DNA of 36,512 bases. Origin: Caldivirga sp. GTDB lineage: Archaea; Thermoproteota; Thermoprotei; Thermoproteales; Thermocladiaceae. Below the pieces are notes generated by a model, which worked only from the letters and a program-made list of their open reading frames with translations, made no database searches and was not told where the DNA came from. This document shows positions 16,650 to 25,333 of the stretch, piece after piece. Made by a program: the position numbers and the translations under genes. Every line of letters begins with the position of its first letter. Within the stretch, counting starts at the first letter, position 1. The stretch is taken from positions 1 through 36,512 of the forward strand of contig NZ_JAGDXD010000022.1 in the NCBI RefSeq assembly GCF_023256255.1, written 5' to 3'.

Positions 16650-18098
16650 TCATTCAACCCCAAGAATTCTCTTAAGTCCTGGGTAAGCCTCGAATAGCTG
16701 CTCCTGCATGGCTATCGTGTAGTACTGTATTATTATCTCCACCATTAGTATTAGCCCTATTCCAGTACCGTAAACCCCTAGGATATCCCCTAAGGCAGCA
16801 ATGAAACCTGCCAGTAAGCCACTGGTGAATGTTAAGGAGTTAACGTACCTCTTCAAGTGTATTGCCAGCGACCTTGCAGATGCCCTGAAGCCGGGTATTG
16901 ATAGGCCACTTGAAACCATTGTCCTGGCTTGATCCTCAGCGCTTAATCCAGCTAGGTTAACCCACAGGTATGCGAATACTACAGATAATGCTACATACAT
17001 AAGTATGTGGACGACCACGTACTGAGGGGTCATGTTATAGGGTATCACGGTGAAGTAGTATATTAGGGATGTGGGGCATGGTTCATTAACGGTGCCGAAC
17101 TTAGCTGTTGTAATAACCCTTATGCAGGCTATTGAGTTTAATAGGGCGTTTGCATTATGGGGATTGTAGGTTGCCCAGACGAAGTAGAGTCCATTGTATA
17201 TTAAGGCAACTGTGTACGCTGTGAATATTATCGGTAAAACTGAGACATACATTACCTTGAATGGGTACGACATCTTGTAGCCACCATACTGAACAAAGGA
17301 TAATGGTATCCTAACCTCCATTAACTCAACGTACGCTATGAATCCACCTAAAACTATTGTTGAAATTAACCCTACTAAGCCAGGTAGGTTAAACCTGTAG
17401 ATTATTGATAATAATGGTACAAGCGTATGAGAAACTGCGGCATTGTATATTGCCGCTACGAGAGCTGGTACAATACCTAGTAATTCCCCTGCGCCAACAG
17501 TTACCGGCATGAATGTGGACTGGAATATTGACCTAATTATGCTTATTAATATGAAGAGCGATATGCCGCTTCCGATACCCCAACCCTTAGATATTAGGTC
17601 ATCAAGCAGTATTACTATTACCGCCCCGAAGAGCATTTGAAGCCATACGACGAAGGCTAATCCGGCATTAGCCACTGTTAACTGATGAGTTGACATTATG
17701 AAGGCACCCTCAAACATTGCTATTACCACAGCAACAAGTTTCGTTAATGCCGTGAATCTTGCCTGATCCTGGGGATCATTTAAATCAACATCCATCAATT
17801 CCGAGAACGCAACAAGCTCCATTATTATGCCAGCTATTATTATTGGGCCTATACCTAACTGTGCTAGGGTACCGTTAGTTGAAGCGAATATTATAGCCAC
17901 AAGTGGGTTAAAGAGCGGGCTACTTGATGATGCTACAATACCGTACAGTGGGGTTACTGATAGGAGTAGGTAGACTGTGGCCGCTAGGAAAGTCCATATT
18001 AACCTACTGCCCAGCGTAACAGGCCTATTAGGCCTAGGGACAGTGGGCATTAGCGTTAAGAGCGGTTCCACTAACTCTATGAATCGCTTGGACGCCAC
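16650..18098 (-). CDS. secY: Protein translocase channel subunit SecY
   Basis: 482 residues with ten membrane segments, archaeal SecY/Sec61-alpha type. Seen: PTVPRPNRPVTLGSRLIWTF at the start, FASTNGTLAQLGIGPIIIAG (second segment/plug area), QMLFGAVIVILLDDLISKGW, GIGSGISLFI, VELMEVRIPLSFVQYGGYKM, and late RMVSSGLSIPGFRAS-like sequence. It forms the protein-conducting channel in the cytoplasmic membrane. The start is GTG at 18098. It is not in a ribosomal protein cluster here; the neighbours are an ACT protein and a tRNA-thiolation gene. Confidence 0.95.
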   Translation of the reverse strand: MASKRFIELVEPLLTLMPTVPRPNRPVTLGSRLIWTFLAATVYLLLSVTPLYGIVASSSSPLFNPLVAIIFASTNGTLAQLGIGPIIIAGIIMELVAFSELMDVDLNDPQDQARFTALTKLVAVVIAMFEGAFIMSTHQLTVANAGLAFVVWLQMLFGAVIVILLDDLISKGWGIGSGISLFILISIIRSIFQSTFMPVTVGAGELLGIVPALVAAIYNAAVSHTLVPLLSIIYRFNLPGLVGLISTIVLGGFIAYVELMEVRIPLSFVQYGGYKMSYPFKVMYVSVLPIIFTAYTVALIYNGLYFVWATYNPHNANALLNSIACIRVITTAKFGTVNEPCPTSLIYYFTVIPYNMTPQYVVVHILMYVALSVVFAYLWVNLAGLSAEDQARTMVSSGLSIPGFRASARSLAIHLKRYVNSLTFTSGLLAGFIAALGDILGVYGTGIGLILMVEIIIQYYTIAMQEQLFEAYPGLKRILGVE

Positions 18099-18243
18099 AG
18101 TTTCACCTAAAATTACTGGGATTAATAAGGTTTATTAGAGGGCATTGCAACTATGAACTATCAATATGTTAATATTAACTGGAGCGTATCCACTCATTTA
18201 CACCATGAGCTTAAGGCTAGTTGCGGATGATTAATAATTAGGC

Positions 18244-19257
18244 TTACGCGCCTTGTTGAGTGCTCGTGAGCCTTATGTGACCTAAGTACTTTTCAAGTAA
18301 CCCAGCCTGTTTAAGTAGGTCACATACCCTGCACACGTTCCCTGAGGTTGGGAAACCACAGTAGGTGCATTTATTGAGCTTAACCTGCCCCTTAAACCTC
18401 TCATTAATCATCCTTGAGAGCTCATCACCAAAGGACACCATGGAGTACTTAACGTTTGGATTATCCCTCTCCCACCTGGCTAGGGTGAATTTAAGTTCAT
18501 AGCGTGGATTATTGTAAACAAAGGGGCATTCAATGGTCATTAACGGTATCCCATGGTAGTAGGCGTATAAGGCCACCTCCTCCTCCCTAATGAACCTCAG
18601 GGGCTTAATCCTAGGTATGAACTCCTCCTCAACAACATCATTACTTGGGGTGGCTCCAAACCAAGCGAAGCGCTTAATATCATTACTAGTTACGTTGAGG
18701 AGCACGGTTTGAGCCTCATCATCAAGATTATGCCCCGTGGCTATCTTAGTTAAGTTAAGCATCTTACCTACAATATTCATTGCCCTCCGCCTCATGACAC
18801 CGCATATGGTGCACATGTGAGCATTAACACCCTTCCCCCATAATCCCTGGGCAATGTCGAACGCCGTTACTCCAAATAATTCACTGAACCTGAACACCCT
18901 ATACCCTATGTTGAATTCCTCAGTTAACTTAGCTACATAATCCGTTGAGTTAGCCCTCCTAACGCAACTGTAGGGTTGTCCCTCATCAATACTGAAGGCT
19001 ATTAACTCAACATCCTTAGGTATCCTACCCAGTCTCCTCAACTTACCCAACAAATACATTAGCACTAGGCTGTCTTTACCACCACTTACAGCTATACCAA
19101 CCCTATCACCACTTACTATTAACCTATATCTCCTCACCGTCCTAGCTACAGTATCCTCAATGGAGCTGAATAGGCAGTTTAAGCATAGTTTCTCACCACT
19201 GGATGCCTTAAGGTACCTTGCCTCCCTAACACCGCACCTATCACATAAAGTAACCAT
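18244..19257 (-). CDS. ttuA: TtuA/NcsA-type tRNA 2-thiolation enzyme
   Basis: 337 residues. Makes a 2-thiolated pyrimidine in tRNA by adenylating the base and transferring sulfur. Seen: N-terminal zinc knuckle with Cys5, Cys8, Cys25 and Cys28; PP-loop AVSGGKDS at 56-63; HMCTICGVMRRRAMN with the catalytic/Fe-S CxxC; ATGHNLDDEAQTVLLN; and a C-terminal zinc knuckle CTYCGFPTSGNVCRVC. This order of two zinc sites around a PP-loop is the TtuA/Ncs6 design. T54 in thermophiles or U34 could be the target base. Divergent from nothing; the neighbouring membrane gene lies downstream of a short gap. Confidence 0.9.
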   Translation of the reverse strand: MVTLCDRCGVREARYLKASSGEKLCLNCLFSSIEDTVARTVRRYRLIVSGDRVGIAVSGGKDSLVLMYLLGKLRRLGRIPKDVELIAFSIDEGQPYSCVRRANSTDYVAKLTEEFNIGYRVFRFSELFGVTAFDIAQGLWGKGVNAHMCTICGVMRRRAMNIVGKMLNLTKIATGHNLDDEAQTVLLNVTSNDIKRFAWFGATPSNDVVEEEFIPRIKPLRFIREEEVALYAYYHGIPLMTIECPFVYNNPRYELKFTLARWERDNPNVKYSMVSFGDELSRMINERFKGQVKLNKCTYCGFPTSGNVCRVCDLLKQAGLLEKYLGHIRLTSTQQGA

Positions 19258-19317
19258 ACTACCGCACTGGCTTTAACACCAATTATTAAATAACTTACCT
19301 ACCTGTTAAGCTGATAC

Positions 19318-20079
19318 TCACTGGATTAAGAGAAGCCTAATTGCGAAAATCACCACTGCACATAGTAATGGGGTTGCCTTCAATATTATTGAGGCTAAGG
19401 CTAAAACCACCAATGCAATCACAAGGTACCCACCCCTCACCTTAGCTAGAGGCATACCTACTATTATTAATGCAAGTAGGCATGCAGTGATGATGATTAC
19501 TTGAATAATCGAGGTGATTGCATTGAAGAGTAAGTACAATGTGAATTGAAGTAATGCCGCTGCTGGCGTTAGTTTACTTAAGCCGACATGACCACCATAT
19601 GCGCTTCTTAATTGCGCTAGCATTAACAATGCTGTAATGAATGGTATTAGGGATAGGAATGCAACCATTTGAGGTGAATAGCCTGCTAGCATTAATACTG
19701 GGGAAGCTGAAAGCAGTGGGGTCGTGGTTAACGATGAGCTGCGCCTAACAGCTAATCCAATAGCCATGGCTAATGCCACGAACGGCATCACGATTAGTAG
19801 CGGCAATTGATTACTGAGACTTATGGCTATGAAACCCACTATGAGTAACCATGATAATGCTAAGGCATGCATTGATGCGGTGTAGGTCCTAACTAACCCA
19901 TTGTACGTGAATAGGCCACCCTTGATTAAGTAATTCTGAATCAATGGAATGAGAATTAACGCCAGTGAGAGGGCGTATTCAGCATTAACTAACCTTAGGT
20001 GTGAGAATACGTAAGTGACGTAGACTAGCATAGAGACTACAATATCATCACCAGCATTAATTAACACTGCATTACGCAT
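19318..20079 (-). CDS. Polytopic membrane protein, function unknown
   Basis: 253 residues, with about eight hydrophobic segments and very few charged residues. No transporter or enzyme motif recognised. The start MRNAVLINAGDDIV leads straight into the first segment. It is followed 60 bases later on the same strand by the ttuA gene and may share its transcript, but ttuA appears to have its own AT-rich promoter (about 19280-19290). Confidence 0.55.
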   Translation of the reverse strand: MRNAVLINAGDDIVVSMLVYVTYVFSHLRLVNAEYALSLALILIPLIQNYLIKGGLFTYNGLVRTYTASMHALALSWLLIVGFIAISLSNQLPLLIVMPFVALAMAIGLAVRRSSSLTTTPLLSASPVLMLAGYSPQMVAFLSLIPFITALLMLAQLRSAYGGHVGLSKLTPAAALLQFTLYLLFNAITSIIQVIIITACLLALIIVGMPLAKVRGGYLVIALVVLALASIILKATPLLCAVVIFAIRLLLIQ

Positions 20080-20219
20080 AATGACTTCACTTTAGGCATG
20101 GCATTTTATAAAGATGATTGTCTAGGGCATGAAGAAGCACTCTCTAGAATGAAGCACCCTTTATGGGAGTGCGGCGTTAATTAAAAAGGCACTTAGCTAG
20201 GTATTGTTTCCTTAATGCA

Positions 20220-20984
20220 GTGAAGCATAATAAGCCTAGTTACTGGGCTAATGCTATGCCCACTATTCACCTGTATCAGCAGGATAGTTACCTTAAGGAG
20301 GCGGATGCGAAGGTTATCGCGGTTGACGGTAATAATGTCATTCTCGATAAGACCATAATACATCCAAGCAGTGGTGGTGTTGCTCACGATACTGGATTAA
20401 TCATAGCTGGAGGCGAGCAGTACAGAATTGTGGATGCTATCCACAAGAGGGATACTGATGACGTTATCCACGTGTTGGATAGGAATCCCCAGTTTAAGCA
20501 TGGTGATGATGTTAAGGTTGTGTTAGACTGGGATAGGCGCTATAGGTTAATGAAACTTCACACGGCATCACACATAATGGCTGGCATAGCCTACTCCAAG
20601 TATAATGCCCTAGTGACTGGAGGTGATATTCAGCCTGACTACGCTAGGGATGATTACAGCCTCACTGTTGGTGGTGAGGAGCTTAGGAGGATATTTAATG
20701 AAATAGTTACTGAGGCTAACGAGGTTGTTAAGAGGGGGGTTGAGGTTAAGGTTTACTGGATGCCGCGTGAGGAGGCTCTTAAAGTACCTGGCATAGTTAA
20801 GCTTGCTGAAAGGGAGCCGCCGCCTGGTGATAAGTGGAGGATTGTTGAAATACCTGGTGTTGATATTCAGGCTGATGGTGGACCGCATGTAGCCAACACT
20901 AGGGAGATTGGGGAAATCATTATTCAGAAGATTGAGAACAGGGGTAGGAATAAGAAGAGGGTTTACTTCACTGTTAAACCGTAA
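20220..20984 (+). CDS. AlaX-type trans-editing protein for mischarged tRNA-Ala
   Basis: 254 residues, matching AlaX-M (an OB-like lead-in plus AlaRS editing domain). Seen: HPSSGGVAHDTG at 48-59, MKLHTASHIMAG with zinc ligands His114 and His118, and VDIQADGGPHVANTREIGEI with His223. The position of the usual Cys ligand in C-G-G-T-H is Asp219 here. It hydrolyses Ser- or Gly-tRNA-Ala. GTG 20220 is the longest start; ATG 20256 begins at MPTIHLYQQDSY, close to the normal AlaX start, and cannot be ruled out. Confidence 0.85.
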   Translation: MKHNKPSYWANAMPTIHLYQQDSYLKEADAKVIAVDGNNVILDKTIIHPSSGGVAHDTGLIIAGGEQYRIVDAIHKRDTDDVIHVLDRNPQFKHGDDVKVVLDWDRRYRLMKLHTASHIMAGIAYSKYNALVTGGDIQPDYARDDYSLTVGGEELRRIFNEIVTEANEVVKRGVEVKVYWMPREEALKVPGIVKLAEREPPPGDKWRIVEIPGVDIQADGGPHVANTREIGEIIIQKIENRGRNKKRVYFTVKP

Positions 20985-21024
20985 AAACTTGCGGTATTTG
21001 AGTAAGCGCTTAAACTCAAGTTGA

Positions 21025-22826
21025 TTACTCAATCGGCATGCCCTTAGCCTTAATTTCGGCTAACTCCTTGGTTTCGAAACCCTGCATAACTGAAACCACA
21101 AAGAACACTACTGAGGCAGCTAGGGCTATTAAGTAATCCCACGGGTACTTTAAGTAACCCATGCCTAGTGAGCCAAGGTAGGATAACGCACCCATAATTA
21201 GCATGTAGCCTATGAACCATGATGCTGAGGAAACCTCTAAGGCTGCGTAGGATCCCTTGGACTTATGGTAAAGGTAGAGCAGTGACATTACCATTATCAC
21301 TGCGAATGCACTCCAGTAAATGGTGAAGCTTAGTGACGCATTTATGAGGCCTAGGTACATTACTAGCGCAATTGAAGCCCAGTAAATTATGGAGAATAAT
21401 GCACTCTCCTTAGCGCTTAAGCCTAACTTCCCCCTATACCCCAGTACCACTAGTGGTAATCCGAAGGCCGTAACAATGAAGACGTAACCTAAGCTAGGCC
21501 AACCCGTCAAGTATATTAACATTGATGATGCAGTGAAGCTGATTAAGCCTATTAACCACGGTGAGTAAACACGGTACCCCCTCCTTAACTCTGGGGCAGT
21601 TCTCCTAAGGACTACTAGTGATGAACCACCAGCCAGGTAGTTAACAACAGTGGCTGTTGATGATATGCTTACTATCTGGTACCAGGTTGGGAACGGGAGT
21701 AGGAAGAGAAGCGCCAGTATTAGGGTGAATACCATTGAGAACCAGGGCGTCTGGAATCTCTTATGCAGTGAACCGAACACCTCAGGGAAGTAACCTTGTC
21801 TTGAAAAACCGTAAAAACTTCTGGCGGTGGTACCAATGTAGACGCCCATTGTGCCTGCTGGGGATACCCAAGCATCTACGAGTAGTATAGCCGCAAACGC
21901 AACTAGTAAGGCTACACCACTTGTGGCTAATTCAGTGTAGAATGGTGAACCAGCCCAATTAGACTCAGCTAGGTTCTGCCAGTCACCTGGCTTAATTAAT
22001 ATAGTGTACTTACCTTGACTATCCTGGAGAAATACCTTACCCCAATCAATACCTCCGATGAAAGCCACTTCTAGTGCTACGTATAAGCCGGCGGTAATTA
22101 GTATTGAAAGTATTAACGCTAGGGGGACATCACGGTGGGGGTTCCTTGCCTCACCAGCGTACTCTAAGGCTTGCCTAAAGCCTTCATATGCCCACACTAT
22201 ACCGCTTGGTATCATTGCACTGAACACTGCAGACCAACCCAACGGCATGAAGCCACCATACGCGGTGAAGTTGCTTGGGTGGAAGTAGAGGGATATGAGT
22301 AGTACTACTGTTAATGATGGTATGATGAATTTCCATATTGTTATGGCTGTGTTAACCTTACCGAATACGTTTACTCCGATGATTTGAATGAGCGTGAATA
22401 ACGCTATTAATGCTGCTGCAGCAGTAATGCCAAGTGGCGTTAAGTAACCTGACGCTGAACTGAACACTGGTAAATACTTGTTAGTGTACATTATTATTGC
22501 CTCAGCCTCCATCGCCACTGTGGTTGCTGCACCTATTAAGTAGGCCCAACCAAGCAGGTAATTTGATATTGAACCATGCGCGTAATGGTCTATGCGAACC
22601 AGTGAACCGGAGAAGGGTAGCATTGATCCTAATTCTGCGTAGGCTAGTCCAATGAATATGAACAGTACTGCTGCTATGACCCAGGATATTAATGACGCTG
22701 GACCAGCGTATGATGCACCAGCCAGTGCAGCAAATAACCAACCACTCCCAACCATTCCACTTATTGATAGGAATAGTAAGTCACTGAACGTTAGGGTTTT
22801 CCTTAACTTAACTTTGACTTCTCCAT
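21025..22826 (-). CDS. APC-superfamily amino acid permease with N-terminal frame break
   Basis: The intact part, from an internal ATG at 22755, has 576 residues and about twelve to fourteen membrane segments: an APC transporter (SGMVGSGWLFAALAGASYAGP, the helix 1 substrate site; PSGIVWAYEGFRQALEYAGE; GFSRQGYFPEVFG). That ATG lies in the middle of helix 1. Upstream, the same frame reads LRKTLTFSDLLFLSISG, clearly coding, but has no start codon before a stop. An ATG at 22826 opens MEKSKLS and stops. The two join if one copy of a 5-base tandem repeat (AAGTTAAGTTAAGG, minus strand, about 22802-22815) is removed. So the gene is frameshifted, phase-variable or misassembled. Confidence 0.8.
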
Positions 22827-22860
22827 TATCGAAGACTCATCGGCTGGGTCATTAGGTATC

Positions 22861-22872
22861 CCTTTATAAACC
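22861..22872 (-). promoter_or_regulatory. TATA box of APC permease
   Basis: Minus-strand GGTTTATAAAGG. Its centre is about 26 bases from an ATG at 22840 that reads only four codons, and about 40 bases from the ATG at 22826 that best begins the permease, leaving a leader of some 14 bases. Confidence 0.45.
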
Positions 22873-23034
22873 TTTACTCATTAATCATGGGTATTATTAG
22901 GGCTTTATTAACATTAGATAATCAGCAAGATGAAAAGCCCCAGCTTCATCAATTACTTATTCTATATATTTAGTTATACAAATCACACACCTATGACTAG
23001 AAGGGTTAAAAAGATAAATACTAGTGGGTTTCGT

Positions 23035-23835
23035 ATGCAAGGTGAATTAGTGGATAAGTTCAAGAGGATATTCGCAAGGAGGGGGCGATCAATAATACTT
23101 GCGTATGACCACGGTATAGAGCATGGTCCATCAGATTTCCTAGAGAACCCTGACTCAGCGGACCCAGCATACATAGTTAAGTTAGCTAAGGACGCTGGAT
23201 TTGATGGGCTTGTGCTTCAGAGGGGATTAGCAGAGAAGTACTATGATGGGGGTGTACCCTTAATAGTTAAACTCAATGGTAAAACAAACCTGTACACTGG
23301 TGAACCATTATCAGTAGCCAATTGCACAGTTGAGGAGGCCGTTAGCCTAGGTGCAAGCGCCGTTGGCTACACTATATACGCTGGTAGTGGGTATGAGTGG
23401 AAGATGTTTGAGGAGGTTGCGAGAATAAAGAAGGATGCGTTAAGGTTCGATATACCTCTAGTAATATGGTCTTACCCAAGGGGTGGTAAAGTAAAGGATG
23501 AGACCGCACCTGAAATAGTAGCCTACGCGGCTAGGGTTGCCCTTGAGGTTGGGGCTGATGCAATGAAGATTAAGTACACGGGTGACCCTAAGACATTCTC
23601 CTGGGCCGTTAAGGTGGCTGGTAAGGTTCCAGTGCTAATGTCAGGTGGACCAAAGACTAAGACTGAGGTGGAGTTCCTGAAGCAGGTTGAGGGTGTTATT
23701 GAGGCTGGTGCATTAGGCATAGCAGTGGGTAGGAATGTGTGGCAGAGGAAGGACGCATTAAAGTTCGCTCAGGTACTCGGTAAACTAGTCTACGAGGGTA
23801 GGAAGGTTGAGGAACTGGCAGGTGAGGTGCAGTGA
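23035..23835 (+). CDS. fba: Archaeal class I fructose-1,6-bisphosphate aldolase
   Basis: 267 residues. Interconverts fructose 1,6-bisphosphate and the triose phosphates. DhnA-type family marks: SIILAYDHGIEHGPSDF at 19-35, GLVLQRGLAEKYY, VGYTIYAGSGYEWKMFEE, and DAMKIKYTGDP with the Schiff-base Lys (178), then PVLMSGGPKTKTE and IAVGRNVWQR, the phosphate loop. A longer frame from 22930 adds unlikely sequence; ATG 23035 is about 26 bases after the box GTTAAAAAGATAAATA at 23005-23020. It overlaps the next gene, PPi-phosphofructokinase, by four bases, as in the fba-pfp operon of Thermoproteus tenax. Confidence 0.93.
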   Translation: MQGELVDKFKRIFARRGRSIILAYDHGIEHGPSDFLENPDSADPAYIVKLAKDAGFDGLVLQRGLAEKYYDGGVPLIVKLNGKTNLYTGEPLSVANCTVEEAVSLGASAVGYTIYAGSGYEWKMFEEVARIKKDALRFDIPLVIWSYPRGGKVKDETAPEIVAYAARVALEVGADAMKIKYTGDPKTFSWAVKVAGKVPVLMSGGPKTKTEVEFLKQVEGVIEAGALGIAVGRNVWQRKDALKFAQVLGKLVYEGRKVEELAGEVQ

Positions 23836-24842
23836 GGATTGGAGTATTAACTGGAGGGGGGGATGCCCCTGGCTTAAACATTGCAGTGTACTCGTTCGTT
23901 AGGCTGGCTGAGAGGAATCATGAAGTCTACGTAATATACCATGGCTGGAAGGGGCTACTTGAGAGGGAGGTTAGGAAAATATCATCACTGGACCTAGTTG
24001 ACTTCGCCTTCTCGGGTGGAACATACATTAAGACCTCCAGGACTAATCCATTTAAGGATGAGGAGAGGGCTAGGTTACTTGAGAAGAATGTTAAGGAGCT
24101 TGGCTTAGACGTAGTGGTGGCAATTGGGGGCGATGACACGTTAGGCGCCGCTGGTGAGGCTCAGAGGAGGGGTATTTTGAACGCTGTGGGTATTCCTAAG
24201 ACTATTGATAATGATGTTTTTGGTACTGATTTTACTATTGGTTTTGATTCTGCTGTTAATGCTGCTGTTAATGTTACTGAGTCTTTTAAGACTACGTTAG
24301 TGTCTCATGAGAGGATTGGCGTAGTTGAGGTTATGGGTAGGGAAGCAGGATGGGTAGCACTACACACAGGACTAGCAACAATGGCAGACGCAACACTAAT
24401 ACCTGAGAAGCAGGTTAGCTGGGATTCAGTGGCTAGGAGGGTTAAGGAGGCTTACGAGAAGAAGCACTGGGCCCTTGTAGTAGTCTCAGAGGGTATTAAG
24501 GAGTACGGTGGCCCAAGGGATGAATTCGGCCACGCTAGACTTGGGGGTGTTGGTAATGAATTAGCTGATTACATTGAGAAGGTGACTGGAATAGAGACTA
24601 GGGCCGTTATACCAGGGCACATAATAAGGGGTGTACCGCCATCAGCGTTTGATAGGACTCTAGCAATAAGGTACGCTACGGCGGCATATGAGGCTATTGA
24701 GAACGATAAGTTCGGCGTAATGATGGCGTATAGTAATGGTGAGTTAACCCATATACCCATTGTTGAGGTTGTGGGTAAGAATAAGCTAGTGAGTGGGTAC
24801 TGGTTAAGACTATACGAGACCTATTGGGGAGATCTAAACTAA
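23832..24842 (+). CDS. pfp: Pyrophosphate-dependent 6-phosphofructokinase
   Basis: 336 residues. Reversibly phosphorylates fructose 6-phosphate with PPi. GVLTGGGDAPGLN at 4-16 is the nucleotide/PPi loop; AIGGDDT at 97-103 has Asp102 where ATP enzymes have Gly, the mark of PPi use; GIPKTIDNDVFGTD at 120-133 has Lys123 and the catalytic Asp; VEVMGREAGWVALH is the sugar-phosphate site. Start is GTG in the overlap GTGA with the aldolase stop, so the two are translated together. Codons at about 24187-24300 end almost only in T, and those at about 24343-24405 mostly in A, unlike the rest of the gene. Confidence 0.93.
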   Translation: MRIGVLTGGGDAPGLNIAVYSFVRLAERNHEVYVIYHGWKGLLEREVRKISSLDLVDFAFSGGTYIKTSRTNPFKDEERARLLEKNVKELGLDVVVAIGGDDTLGAAGEAQRRGILNAVGIPKTIDNDVFGTDFTIGFDSAVNAAVNVTESFKTTLVSHERIGVVEVMGREAGWVALHTGLATMADATLIPEKQVSWDSVARRVKEAYEKKHWALVVVSEGIKEYGGPRDEFGHARLGGVGNELADYIEKVTGIETRAVIPGHIIRGVPPSAFDRTLAIRYATAAYEAIENDKFGVMMAYSNGELTHIPIVEVVGKNKLVSGYWLRLYETYWGDLN

Positions 24843-24978
24843 GTAACTAATTAATGCATTATTCCGGGTTAAATATCATCTATTAACTTAACTCTAATTA
24901 GTATTAAATTACTTTTAAGAACAATGTCGTACTAGCCTCATCAGTCTCATACCGAATTATTCGTCGAGACTTCTAAAA

Positions 24979-25301
24979 TTTGTGTGAAACAGGACAACCT
25001 ACACTTGGGGTTATGGACATAGCTGTTGTTAGAAATGCTTTTGGTAGACAAAGGGATTCCTTTGAATTGGACCTTAACCTAGAGGACCTCGGCTCACTAA
25101 GGGCTGTCTTCATAAGGGCTCCTGCTATTACTAAGACCTGGGGGTAACACTAAGATCCTTGCTAGGCTTAAGCATCCTAGAGTTAGTTATGTTATCGTCG
25201 CTGCAGTGGAAGACAACATGATAGCCACGTCATTTCACCCAGAATTAGCGACAACTAAGGTGCATAAGCATCTACTTGAACTCACCAAGGGTAAAGTTTA
25301 A
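24979..25301 (+). pseudogene. pdxT remnant (PLP synthase glutaminase subunit, C-terminal part)
   Basis: The fragment reads [20 protein letters not shown], then [14 protein letters not shown] and [14 protein letters not shown], then stops at about 25146. In another frame it resumes TKILARLKHP ... VEDNMIATSFHPEL to a stop at 25301. These are the second half of PdxT: RNAFGRQ-DSFE, FIRAP and the catalytic SFHPEL with His and Glu. The N-terminal half with the nucleophile Cys is missing (an in-frame stop lies just before it), so the gene is truncated and frameshifted. A working pdxT, if any, must be elsewhere. Confidence 0.8.
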
Positions 25302-25333
25302 GCTGGTGAATACTTGGATTTTATAATTGAAAA

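Noticed and set aside
22930-23034. 35-residue N-terminal extension of the aldolase
   Set aside because: The TATA box lies inside it and places the start at ATG 23035, where the normal aldolase sequence begins.
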